Assembly (NCBI GenBank): GCA_963924555.1
Contig: OZ004583.1
Location: 4,373,501 to 4,437,500, forward strand
Direction of reading: 5' to 3'
Source of the DNA: Crambe crambe
Lineage: Eukaryota > Porifera > Demospongiae > Poecilosclerida > Crambeidae
Length of the DNA stretch: 64,000 bases
The translations under genes and the position numbers were made by a program. This document shows, piece after piece, positions 54,350 through 64,000 of this stretch (the stretch's first letter is position 1; each line of letters starts with the position of its first letter). Below the pieces are notes generated by a model. It was not told the DNA's origin. It ran no database searches and saw only the letters and a list, made by a program, of their open reading frames with translations.

Positions 54350-54796
54350 AAGCTACAATCAGAACGATCTGATAAGCCCTTTGATTAAAGTGGTTTCGCT
54401 TTAAAGAAGCTTTGATGTTAGCTTCGAGGACTCTTTTTTTTATTTTATAAAGTACTGCTTGCCTATGTAGCCAATAGTGGCTTGGTGGAGAAGAAGCGGC
54501 TGAAACGAGTGACTTGTGCTGGTGCCATGGGGATGACCGATGACGTAAAATTTGCTGGCGATTTTCCCTTGTCAGTGTCGATTCTTTCATGAAGACGAAG
54601 AGACACAGCTGCTGAACTCAAAGGGTTTATGCATTGTCCTCCATCAAGGTTCACTCTGTGAACTTGTCTCTCAGCAAAACGCTCTCCTTGACAGGAGCTC
54701 CCCAAAAGATTCTTCCTCTGAACAGTTCACTATTTTTGAGCCAAAGAGAACTTTAGCTCCAGAAACAACCTTGATAGCAACAAGAGAGCTAGCCAT
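54350..54796 (-). pseudogene. Ubiquitin-like header protein pseudogene
   Basis: The minus frame from 54796 reads MASSLVAIKVVSGAKVLFGS KIVNCSEEESFGELLSR. After a frame shift near 54700 it continues HRVNLDGGQCINPLSSAAVS LRLHERIDTDKGK, then 54350-54500 gives a basic tail (ANIKASLKRNHFNQRAYQIV) to a stop. The hydrophobic alternation and 'VxIKVxSGxKVLFG' start suggest a beta-grasp, ubiquitin-like header such as precedes effector domains in Crinkler-like proteins. It is an N-terminal module without a recognised effector. The fold and the link are inference. It sits head-to-head with the plus-strand gene at 55055. Confidence 0.4.
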
Positions 54797-54903
54797 TTTT
54801 GAATTGATCGTGACTCGACTGAAATTTTTTTTGGGGGTGCTCAAAAAATTAATGTGACCCGCCTGGCCCGAGCAACAAAAAATCAATTTGGCTTCAAAAA
54901 AGT

Positions 54904-54933
54904 GGGGGGGGGGGGGGGGGGGGGGGGGGGGGA
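54904..54933. repeat. Poly(G) run of about 30
   Basis: Uninterrupted G tract; its length is likely to vary and to be unreliable in sequencing. Confidence 0.95.
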
Positions 54934-55054
54934 GGTTGGGGCACAGAGTTGAATGTTACACTACTGAATCAGATATAATACAAAATACAGCTAATAATAG
55001 CTAAACAAAAGAACCAAAAAATCGATTGCGTTCAGCATTAATAGATACAAGGCC

Positions 55055-55469
55055 ATGCAGTTAGTACAATCATGCAATACATGGATGTCACAAAAGTGGG
55101 GGGGCTATGCCCGTTGTGGAGAAAGTACAAGTGAAGGTGGCTGCAAAAGAAAGAGGGACACTGATGCACCCAAAAAACAATCTAATACCATTGAAGAAAA
55201 TGAATGTGAAGTAGATTGTGTGTACAAGAAGTTACTGGATAAGCATGATTCTAAGTGGAGGCTCCTCCTATTCAGGAAGGTGAACATTCAGGCACACCTT
55301 GATCCTGTTCTGGGCAGTCATCCCCCAGGAAAATTGTTGAACTAAGATTGAAGAACTATACGAGCAGTTGCGCTATGTCCAACAACTTTATAATGATGGG
55401 ATTTTAAATGAGAAGGAGTTTAATGAACAAAAAAGCAAGATATTAGATTTTATTCATAAGATAACATAG
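55055..55469 (+). pseudogene. Protein with SHOCT-like C-terminal helix hairpin, frameshifted
   Basis: From the ATG at 55055 the frame reads a Lys/Glu-rich segment (KRKRDTDAPKKQSNTIEENE) and CEVDCVYKKLLDKHDSKW. It stops at 55343, while the next frame reads RKIVELRLKNY, then EQLRYVQQLYNDGILNEKEF NEQKSKILDFIHKIT to a stop at 55469. The last part has the SHOCT pattern (L--L---GiL-e-EF---K--iL), a short oligomerisation module. Two small frame changes (near 55300 and 55355) imply a decayed gene. It could be the effector end of the family whose header lies at 54.4-54.8 kb on the other strand, but this is only proximity. Confidence 0.4.
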
Positions 55470-55559
55470 CTAACTCACATATATATTTCACTATCCATTA
55501 TCCATCCATTGCAATCTTCTTCTGTTATTGATGTGAAGCTAAAGTTTCGAGATCAAACC

Positions 55560-56484
55560 TCTGTGTGCATTGTGTCTCCTGTTGTATCTCTAAAGATTTG
55601 AGTTCATGCAGTTTTCACTTTCGAAAAAAGTTCCTAGTGCATGCATTGAGCTCTATCGGGTTCAAATCAAGGGAATAGGGGGAAGAAAGTAGCTACACTA
55701 ATGCTCCTACTTCTTCAATTGATTTCACAATTGCATTGACATGGTGTATTGCACAGCACCACCACCGAATGTGGATTGGTGCCATTGTATGGCATTAACT
55801 TTGGTATTAGGTGAGTCTGTACAAAGCCATAGAAAACTTTGCCAACTACTGTTCCTGCATGGGTTTTTACATCCAAATGCCCAGTAGTGGACATGCATGC
55901 AATAGCAGATAATATATGTTTTCCCCTTGACAGGAATGAGAATCTTTTGGGAGGCTTGCCACGTCGTATACTATATAGCCATACTTTTTCTTCTATCTGT
56001 TCTCCTGTCTCGTCAACGAAAACAAACATTTTGGGAGAATAAACTGAAACATTGAAGCTGAATTGTAGCCTCAGTGATTTATCTAGCTGTGAAGCCACTA
56101 TTTGAAGTCTTTGGCGGGTGAAGCCACTTGCATGCAAGGTAGACATGATAGAAGTGAATGCTGCAGCTCTTCCTGAATTTCATGCAAATAGATTCCTGGT
56201 TTTTGGAGAACAAGGTTAAGCACAAATTGCTGGGCTAGACTAGTAAGTTTTCTTGAGGCTCTCTCTTTAGGATAGGGTTTCTTTAGTAGGCTGCCAGTGT
56301 TATTGAAGAGATGAACAGTTCTCAGAATGGTGGACTTGTCTACTCCAAGATTACTGGCTATTGTATCATAAGTAAGTGTTTTTCTTTGCCAAATCATTCT
56401 CCATCTTAAATCTACGTTATATGCACTGGATCTCCAAGGCTCGCATGAAGTTTTCGTTGTAAACTTACAGCATTGATTTTTCAA
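55560..56484 (-). pseudogene. Tc1/IS630-type (DDE_3) transposase relic
   Basis: The minus strand reads a helix-turn-helix (LTYDTIASNLGVDKSTILRT), then LLKKPYPKERASRKLT and LHEIQEELQ. After a frame change comes FTRQRLQIVASQ, followed by FVFVDETG with the first catalytic Asp, GKPPKRFSFLSRGKHILSAI, VGKVFYGFVQTHLIPKLMPY NGTNPHSVVVL, and lastly a broken end. Where VVVLDN is expected it reads VVVLCN. The next frames give NAIVKSIEEVGALV and PYSLDLNPIEL, which hold the last acidic residue. At least three frame changes and the lost second Asp make it dead. The order matches IS630/Tc1-like DDE_3 transposases of invertebrates. Confidence 0.85.
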
Positions 56485-56487
56485 GCT

Positions 56488-56625
56488 ACAAGATTTGAAT
56501 GTCCCGCGCTCGCTGTGCGCGACTTATTGATTAAGTCACGTGCCAATCACATGCGCCGAATTACCGCGCCGGTATGCGCATTCCCTGTCGATGTCATTGA
56601 AATCCGCTGTAACCCGGAACAAAAG
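56488..56625. repeat. Dispersed GC-rich repeat C, copy 1
   Basis: Shares gatttgaatgtcccgcgct, cgacttattgattaagtcac gtgccaatcaca and gcgccgaattacc with 63790-63905. It lies next to the Tc1/IS630 relic and may be the terminal part of that transposon. Confidence 0.85.
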
Positions 56626-56930
56626 GAATGCAATTAATTTTAGTCGCGCGGTCAAGTCACATTAAAATCACATGACTATGAATTTGGCGCATAGATATGG
56701 CGTCTGTTAGTCAAATAAAGTTGGCAAAATGCCACTGCCAGTAGACATGCTAGCGAAGACATCACTTCGGCCACTTGCAAAAACTGGCTATGATGCACCT
56801 TTGGTTTTCTCTAAAGCTAGACTACTCAAGCCTTTTGATTGCCTCGTCCATAGCTAGCTGCGCCTACCTCCTCTTCACTGTGGCTTCTCTTCTCTAGCTA
56901 CTGCGCTTCGGTTCATTTTCACGCGCGAGC

Positions 56931-57077
56931 TACAGTGAATTGCAGGTTGCTTGACACTATATACTTCAGCCAGCAAGGTCACATGGACCAATCAGATTCA
57001 TGCTGACATCATTGCCTACAAATCTGATTGGTCCAGTGGCTGAAGTACTAGTGTCAAGCAACCTGCAATCCACTGTA
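56931..57077. mobile_element. 147-bp palindromic MITE flanked by TA
   Basis: The ends tacagtgaattgcaggttgc and gcaacctgcaatccactgta are inverted over about 45 bp (through acttcagcca). CAGTG...CACTG termini flanked by TA fit a Tc1/mariner-type MITE. Confidence 0.8.
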
Positions 57078-57267
57078 GAAAAAGTAGCAATACGTCATCG
57101 TGTCACATGATTTATTGAACATCACATGACTACTTTGATCTGATTGGCTCCGCCAAGATTCTGGCGGAGTTCACAAAAACCTGGCCAGACGTATTTTTCC
57201 TTTCCCCCCGGCCCTCCCCCTTTTCGCGCGTGAAAAATACGGCTGGCTTGCGAGACTACCGTAACCC

Positions 57268-57629
57268 TAGTCTGGCATAGCACCGCCCACCGACTTGAGT
57301 AGGTGGTCTGGTGACATACAATACAATGAGTTGTGCCGGTGGATTCTACTGCGCATGAGCGTTACTAACAGGAAGTGTCGTAGGAAACGGTATCATAATT
57401 AGCCAGTGACATCACAGTTGTCATAGTTATTCTTAATTTAATTGGCAGGTGCAATTTTAGCCGTGAACTTACAGGAAAAGGCGCCAAGTGTTTGCGTAAT
57501 TTTACGTCATTAAACGTCATTTAATGATATTCATTGATTTAGCTAGTTTCCTGCTAAACGGCACAACTCGTTGTATTGTATGTCACCAGACCACCTACTC
57601 AAGTCGGTGGGCGGTGCTATGCCAGACTA
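57268..57629. mobile_element. Mutator-like MITE, 71-bp TIRs, 9-bp target duplication
   Basis: The terminal inverted repeats start TAGTCTGGCATAGCACCGCC and match over 71 bp with one mismatch. The flanks carry CCGTAACCC on both sides (57259-57267, 57630-57638). The 362-bp body has no coding capacity. Long TIRs with a 9-bp duplication are the hallmark of MULE elements. An isolated end of the same family (gtgctatgccagacta) is at about 58998-59013. Confidence 0.88.
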
Positions 57630-57709
57630 CCGTAACCCTAGCTCGGTTCTCTCTTCTGGTGTTGCTGTTCGCTTCCCGGTGCTGTTTAGGTGCCTAAAAT
57701 ATTTTATTG

Positions 57710-58420
57710 AGGTCTCCCTCCCACTCCTGTTTGCCTGCTGCGAGACTGTTCCCTCGTCGGCTTGTTTTTGTTGTCAGTCTCCTGACCTGTAAGTGTTCAA
57801 CCAACGTAGCTAGATAGAACAAGCTACACACCACAACTAACATTCAAAACCTGTCACTTTTGAGATTTATTGCTAGCTACTTTTGAATTGAAATATTTTA
57901 TTGTGTAATAGCAGTCAGTCTTCCTCCCACTCCCGTTTGCCTGCTGCCTGCTGCGAGACTGTTCCCTCGTCGGCTTGTTCCTGTTATCAGTCTCCTGACC
58001 TGTAAGTGTTCGACCGTAGCTAGATAGAACAAGCTACACACCACAACTAACATTCAAAACCTGTCACTTTTGAGATTTACTGCTAGCTACTCTTGAATTG
58101 AAATATTTTATTGTGTAATAGCCCTCCCACTCTCGTTTGCTGCCTGCTGTGGGACTGTTCCCTCGTCGGCTTGTCAGTCTCCTGACCTGTAAGTGTTCAA
58201 CCGTAGCTAGATAGAACAAGCTACACCCGCAACTAAAATTCAAAACCTGTCACTTTTGAGATTTATTGCTAGCTACTCTTGAATTGAAATATTTTATTGT
58301 GTAATAACAGTCAGTCTTCCTCCCACTCCTGTTTGCTGCCTGCTGTGGGACTGTTCCCTCGGCTTGTTCCTGTTGTCAGTCTCCTGACCCGTAAGTGTTC
58401 AACCATAGCTAGATAGAACC
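57710..58420. repeat. Tandem repeat D, about 190-bp unit, 3.5 copies
   Basis: Units contain ctcccactcctgtttgcctg, ctgttccctcgtcggcttgt, gtctcctgacctgtaagtgt, agctagatagaacaagctac, aaacctgtcacttttgagat and ttgaattgaaatattttatt. Copies differ by small indels. Confidence 0.93.
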
Positions 58421-60574
58421 AAGGTTTCACGGGATTGGAAACGCCCAATAAACTGCACAACCGTGGCGCGTTGACAGATGCGCATGCAGCATTAATTATA
58501 TAAAATGGTTGTGAAAAGAGATCAATATTCACTCCTTTCAAGGCAGTTAAAGTGATGTTCTGCCCCTACAGCTCACAGAATAATACAAATATGCTAAGGG
58601 GAAGGTATTGAAGAAGTGAAGAGTCAGAGAGTTTGAAGTTGGAGAGTCTGAGGAAGGAAGTTATTAATTATTCATAACTTTTTCCCTTGTATTTATAACT
58701 ATGAGTACCTATCATTGCTCATTATACATTAGATCCCGTTGCTATGTGCATTAAATCAGCAAGTGTGCACTAATTTTGTAGGAGTGCACTATTTTTGCTC
58801 CAAGTGTGCACACTATCATCCCCAGGCTATCTTCTGAATCTATATTGATTATGAGTGATGTACAAGGTGACTGCTAGCTGTATCGTTCTGACAGCGAGCA
58901 AGAAGGCATTCTTTAGTGCTACAACTCTTTAGAAGATCTTGCTGTTGAGTTTATATGTAACAAAATACTTGTCTCGTGTGGGTGTCGGTGGGTGGTGCTA
59001 TGCCAGACTAGGGCCAGACCCTCAAAGGCCTAGAGCCTCTACAACTACTACTATAATTTTTAAATATTGCCTAATTTTCGTGGGTGCTATGAACAACTTT
59101 GCTAATGCCTGTAATTCTCAGGAACTGTTGGACTTACTTGGATAATTTTTTTCTCTTAGACACCTTCTATCTATATTCTACAATATAACATTGAGTTTTT
59201 CTGAATTTCAATATTAATTTTTTGTTTATTCTGATTGTTTCATGCCCGACCTTGTGATTTGAAAAGTCTAAGCTAGATATAGAAAAAAATTAACTATTAC
59301 GTTGATCACCTTGGCTTATGAAAGCTGCATGCAAAAAATGAGCTGATTCCAACCAGTGGTTCCTGAGATGTACGAGGTAATCAAAAATTTATGGTTTAAG
59401 GTATTTTAGCCACACCATGCTCCACCCCCTCTTAATAACTAATACATAGTGTGTAGATTGATCCTATCTGAAGATAAGACTATAAAATTATCTGACTAGC
59501 TGCAGTATAAGTGCAGGACAACCTTTTCAAACTCTAGAAATGAAGCACAGGCGTTGCTATTGCAAGCACCCTTAAAGATGAGCTGAGTGCCTACAATTCA
59601 CTTTGATAAGCCTAGAGCTTCTGTGACAAAAGGCTGTAGAAAACAATCTAGCTGATGTACTGATGTTTGTAACTATGGACTACAGTAGCTACATGCAGCA
59701 TGCACAGTGGATCTAAATTAGATAAAGCATGCACACTCGGTTTCTTGTTGATTTAGTGCACCATCCCTCGGGGCTACAGTGCACTAAATCAACAAGAAAC
59801 CTCGTGCACATGCTTTATCTATCACTTAATTTTATGTGATTGATTTGAAAGAAAGGCCAAAATGACTTTTGGTATTAAAATTAGACATAGATTCATTATT
59901 ATTATAGCTAGATAATTTTGCCCCGAAGTTATCTGCCAGTTTCTGCTCAGTTCTCCCTCATCAGCATTATTGCAATACTTCCAGCTTTTGGCTGTTGGAT
60001 TTTGACACCATCCACCTCAAGAATTCGGCTCATTCAGCTGTCCTGTGGACCCTATGGACATTAGGGGGGAAATATAGTAAGCTTGCCATCTCCATAGGAT
60101 GACTTTTGTATAGAAAATAAATGCACCAATTCCATTTACTGTTCTATCCTTTCCCTGAAATAACTAATACAGTTGCAATATTGTTAATCTATTTCTTGGG
60201 AGAGGGATCACAGTTTTAACACCACTTGCAAATGCTAGAGACAATATATATCAGCTAATACAAAAACTAACATTACTATTCCATGTAGTTAAAGTTTACA
60301 TGCCTTTTGATCAGAAAATGGGCAACAGCAATTGATTCCATCAAGTGTGAGAGGGAATACAGTCCCATTAACCACTACAGTAGTATTTGTAGAAATAAAC
60401 TTGAAATTCTGAGCTAAAATTTATTTCATACAGTAAATCTATGCCCTAGTGTATTATAGTATCATTGGCATAAGTCTTACCTCACGGATCTTTTCAGAAC
60501 AGCAACTTTGACGAAAGTGCTATGTCATACAGCTGTCAACGCGCCTCGGTTGTTAGTTGCTAACGAGAGCACAT
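58421..60574. other. Non-coding stretch splitting two blocks of repeat D
   Basis: No gene is seen. Near its ends, aaccgtggcgcgttgacag (about 58459) and the inverted ctgtcaacgcgcctcggtt (about 60533) pair with one mismatch, so the whole may be an insertion of about 2.1 kb into the array. The fragment of the Mutator-like MITE (58990-59015) and a hairpin lie inside. Confidence 0.45.
59719..59821. repeat. Hairpin with 42-bp arms and a 19-base loop
   Basis: tagataaagcatgcacactc ggtttcttgttgatttagtg ca pairs with the right arm ending ttatcta with about four mismatches. The loop is ccatccctcggggctacag. It is a foldback element or an unstable palindrome. Confidence 0.85.
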
Positions 60575-60935
60575 GATACAACTAACATTCAAGACCTGTA
60601 GATTTAGCCACTCTTGAATTGAAATACTTCATTATTGTAATAGCAGTCAGTCTTCCTCCCACTCCCATTTGCTGCCTGCTGTGGGACTGTTCCCTTATCG
60701 GCTTGTTCCTGTTGTCAGTCTCCTGACCCGTAAGTGTTCAACCATAGCTAGATAGAACAAGCTACATGGTCACACTTGAGATTTATTGATAACTACTCTT
60801 GAATTGAAATATTTTATTGTGTAATAGCAGTCAGTCTTCCCCCCACTCCCATTTGCTGCCTGCTGTGGGACTGTTCCCTCGTCAACTTGTTCCTGTTGTC
60901 GGTCTCCTGACCCGTAAGTGTTCAAACCGTAGCTA
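60575..60935. repeat. Tandem repeat D, second block, two copies
   Basis: Same unit and orientation as 57710-58420. Confidence 0.9.
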
Positions 60936-61784
60936 GAGAGTCCAGGTTTTGTAGTATCCCTTAGCAAGGTTTGGGTGCTGGAGGCTACTAAGGGTTTAAT
61001 AGAAGCAAACGTTTCGTCCATTGAGCTATTCAGCTAGGCTAGGCTTAGCTATAGACCTTGGCTTGGGGTGGGGAGGGGAGAAAGTATGCAGGAGCAGACG
61101 TGGTGACTACATTATTGTGGTTTGTCTGTTATCCTACCTAGGACCAGTCTTGCCAGGCTCTGGTGCTGTCTCTGCCTCTTGTTGGCGAGTATATTGTCTG
61201 CTGCCTCCTGTTTTAGGTGAGTGTAGTGTCCAGGCACATTCCCAGATTATTAGACCTTGGTATTTCTTAAGTAAATAGTATTTATTGTGAGTTACAGAGG
61301 ATTTACTAATTTAATCTGTTAATCTACCCAGCCACAATATAGATATCAGTTGGCAGAGCTTGCAGCAGAAAAGTAATTGTGCCTGCAGCTAATTTGACCA
61401 ACCACCCTGGTCAGTTATCTAGGACTAGGAATGCCTCGGCACTTCAATGCGGCATTTCAAACGATCACTAGTTCTTGTACTGTACACTGCAATCTCTGTT
61501 ATTTTCGTTCACTGCAACCAAGAAGCATCAGTACTCCCTTCGTGGTGTAGAATTACTGGCGTAGTGACTGCGACCTTGAGCCTGTTCGTCCTTAGTACTG
61601 TAGTAAAACTTGTGTCTAGCTATTATAGCTCTAGAGATTAATGCGTGTGCTCGATGCATCATTGCGCGTGAAACGTACTACCATAGTTGCCTCCAGCACT
61701 GCGCCTCGGCACTTTGGTGCTGAGGCAAAAATAAAGAAATAAAAACAACTTGTATTGAGACCTTTTTTCTGCAGTGGTTTTTCA
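60936..61784. other. Upstream region of the nuclease-kinase gene
   Basis: No firm gene. Two near-identical words, tgcctcggcacttcaatgc (about 61433) and cgcctcggcactttggtgct (about 61702), flank about 270 bp that holds an open frame with hydrophobic composition (61447-61641). It may be a small mobile piece. Confidence 0.4.
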
Positions 61785-63630
61785 ATGGCGGGTAGTTCCT
61801 CTTTTGAAGAAGAATCAATTGTTGCACCAAGACCACAAAAGAGGAAAAGAGAAGGTAAGTATGGTGTTTGTACATTTCAAGGCTATCGTTGAGAATTTTA
61901 CTTCAGACAACAATACAAAAAAAAAAAAGAAAGGCAGTGCATGTGAGTCATCTTTTTTGTATGTAGATTGAGATTGCAGCAAAGCGGAATCATGCTGGGT
62001 GTACAGCATGTCAACCCACTTTTCAAGACCACACCCATTAAGATTTTGGCTAGTATGAAAGTCTATGCATGCTAGCAAGTACTAATTAATGCCACACACA
62101 GCATGAAAAAATGAACAAAACTTTTATAGCGCTAGGGTTTAGCACTACAGTGCTTTTCATTTTTTATTCTACGTATCTTTTTCTACAGCGAAATCGGCCA
62201 CTCCAAGTCAGACTTCATTACCTTCCTCTAACGACATTGATGAAATAGATTTCCTTCAAGACGATACATTGTTAAGACGCGAGGCTGACAGTGAATCGGT
62301 TGGGAAACCAGAACGATTTTATTCGTTGGATGATGTCGCCAATCATTTGAAAGTGAAGGAATCTACTAAAGATACCAAAAAGAGGAATAGTGCATTAGGA
62401 AAAAAGTGCATGGAAGCTATATGTGAAAAGTCGATGGGGAGATCTGCCAACTTCAAGGTAGAATCAGACAAAGAAATAGAGGGAATGAGAAGGATTCCAG
62501 GTCTCTTAATCAAATCTACTTTCAGGCCAGACATTATTGTATACTACAAAGGAGAATACCTTGTTCTTTTAGCAGACGTACAATCTTCATCGATGTTTAA
62601 GACTGAGAGAAGAGTTATTTTACATGCCACATACATGATACGTTTTCTGCGTAGCAGTGATGTTAAAGTAAAGAAGGTAGCAGCATTTGCCCTTCCCAAC
62701 ACTCAGATGGACAGCGGTGCATGCATCGTTAAAGTGGAAGTGGAGTGGAAGTCTCTGAGGTTTCATTACAGATTACAGAGGTACCAGGGAGTGAGTGCAG
62801 GAGTTGAAGCAATTATTGAGGTTCTCCGTCATCAATGTGGCAAACTCCCCAAGATTCCTAGTGAACCCTACAATAGCTTAATCCGTTTGTCACCAGAATG
62901 TTGCGAACTAATTTGTTCAGATCGTAATGGTACTCAGCTGAAGTCTCCATTACACATCATGGTTCGTCACCAGGGTTATATCTACAAAGTCCTCTATGAT
63001 TACAAAGAAGAAAGGAGTCATAATTTAGTAAGGGATGAAATAGGAACGGCTTATTTCGAGAATGTCATTGTACCAGAAAAAGTTCGAGTTCCTGGCATAC
63101 GTGATCTGTATGTGTGCAGGTACCAGATTGTTGATCATAGCCCCATGACAGTTGAGGAAGCTCGCAAGTGCCTTTATTACTTAGTTATAGGCATTCACAA
63201 AGCACTGAGTCAACTTCATTCTCTTGGTTTATGCCATAATGACGTGAGATTACCCAACTTTTGCTTCAATTCTAGTTATGAAGTCGTGTTAATTGATTTG
63301 GATCGATGTGCTCTGGGAACAGTGCCACCCACCTCATTTGGCAAGAGCTGCATGTATGATATGGGGCCTGTTAAGTTTGACCAGAACCCAAGCAGACAGT
63401 TTGATTTTTTTCAATTGGGAGTGTTAGTAGCATGGATTCTGGACACCCCTGCTGATGGAGATTATCATGGGAGAAAGATAGAGAACATCAAATTTCGATT
63501 TTGTGACGATTGTTTTATGGAGAAGCTTCTAAATGAATTAGAGTTTAATAAAGAAGCATTAGAGAATTCAATACTCAATAAGGAAGAACACAGACAAAGT
63601 ATCCAAGTTGTACTGGAACGAAGAAATTAG
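61785..63630 (+). CDS. Nuclease-fold plus kinase-fold protein (Crinkler/REase-kinase type), two exons
   Basis: Exon 1 is 61785-61854 (MAGSSFEEESIVAPRPQKRK REG, donor GAAG|GTAAGT). Exon 2 is 62189-63630 (acceptor TTTTTCTACAG|), joined in phase to give 503 codons with no stop. Residues 1-60 are acidic/basic and disordered with a PQKRKR nuclear-type signal. Residues about 95-200 fit a PD-(D/E)XK nuclease fold: RPD at 136-138 and LLADVQSS, where D153-V-Q155 replaces the usual (D/E)xK. Residues about 275-470 are a divergent protein kinase fold: IYK290, catalytic loop HND375VRLPN380, D393-L-D in place of DFG, and QFDFFQLGVL with the subdomain IX Asp. Key kinase residues are kept, the glycine loop is not obvious. 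The order nuclease then kinase is that of Crinkler-type proteins. A related broken copy lies at 35.0-35.9 kb. The neighbours are repeats. Nuclear action is inference. Confidence 0.75.
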
Positions 63631-63694
63631 ATCTAAACTATGCAATATCATAATACAACATAATTATTGGCATTGAAATTCATAATACCGCATC

Positions 63695-63770
63695 GCAAAA
63701 ACCTGCTAGCAATAAATCTCAAAAGTGACAGGTTTTGAATGTTAGTTGTGGTGTGTAGCTTGTTCTACTT
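63695..63770. repeat. Solo fragment of repeat D, inverted
   Basis: tagcaataaatctcaaaagt gacaggttttgaatgttagt is the reverse complement of part of the unit at 57800-57880. Confidence 0.85.
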
Positions 63771-63789
63771 TTCTTAAGTACAGTATCTA

Positions 63790-63905
63790 TGATTTGAATG
63801 TCCCGCGCTGGGCACGACTTATTGATTAAGTCACGTGCCAATCACACGCGCCGAATTACCGGTACGCACATTTCCTGTTGCAAGATCATTGAAATCCACT
63901 ATGAG
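63790..63905. repeat. Dispersed GC-rich repeat C, copy 2
   Basis: See 56488-56625; same orientation, with one short deletion at the CGCGC block. Confidence 0.85.
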
Positions 63906-64000
63906 ACCACTACAACTTGTTTTCCTGTTTCTGGTCGGCCGCCCGCATGTTTTAAAACGACATCAACAAATTGGGAAACACGCGGTATGCGCATGCGTAG

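Noticed and set aside
1..64000. tRNA, rRNA or snRNA genes
   Set aside because: No cloverleaf with A/B box or rRNA core motif was noticed; a covariance search would be needed to exclude them.

Overview
The window is eukaryotic and animal-like: AT-rich, genes broken by short GT-AG introns, and dominated by transposable elements. The mix (P-element and THAP relatives, several hAT families, Tigger, Helitron, piggyBac, a metazoan-type copia with a copia-style initiator-Met-tRNA primer site, and nuclease-kinase fusion proteins) best fits an early-branching animal, most likely a demosponge. That assignment rests on recognised families, not on any database search.

Layout. 0-14 kb: mostly minus-strand gene fragments (an unknown exon at 0.4 kb, a coiled-coil gene with a clear terminal exon at 6.7 kb, an acidic protein near 11 kb), two hAT relics, a decayed protein-kinase pseudogene, a large hairpin, two copies of a dispersed repeat and a small LTR-type element. 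15.4-19.7 kb: a nearly intact Ty1/copia retrotransposon on the minus strand, with 5-bp target duplication, primer site, polypurine tract and a single frameshift near the 3' end. Its 3' LTR carries a perfect heat-shock element that the 5' LTR lacks. 21-29 kb: a transposon graveyard of Penelope-like, P-like, DUF6589-like, piggyBac and Helitron pieces, then a P-like element split by a 2.6-kb hAT with TIRs, 5-bp target duplication and one frameshift. 29-32.5 kb: broken exons of arginine/glycine-rich and unknown genes. 34.4-37.7 kb: a Tigger transposase scrambled in order and orientation, interleaved with fragments of a nuclease-kinase gene, then a HIRAN-domain pseudogene. 40.1-43.1 kb: a satellite of about 25 units of 121 bp. 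44.6-47.1 kb: a degraded nuclease-fold-like gene and unknown coding stretches. 50-64 kb: several MITEs (one Mutator-like, one TA-flanked, one TGCAG-flanked), a Tc1/IS630-type relic, a ubiquitin-like header pseudogene and tandem arrays. At the right end lies the one apparently intact cellular gene, a two-exon 503-codon nuclease-fold plus kinase-fold protein.

The most interesting thread is the repeated appearance of nuclease-fold, kinase-fold and ubiquitin-like pieces (35, 44.6, 54.6 and 62 kb) among transposons. This resembles the Crinkler-type REase-kinase proteins known from several eukaryotes. Whether they form one family is inference and needs profile searches.
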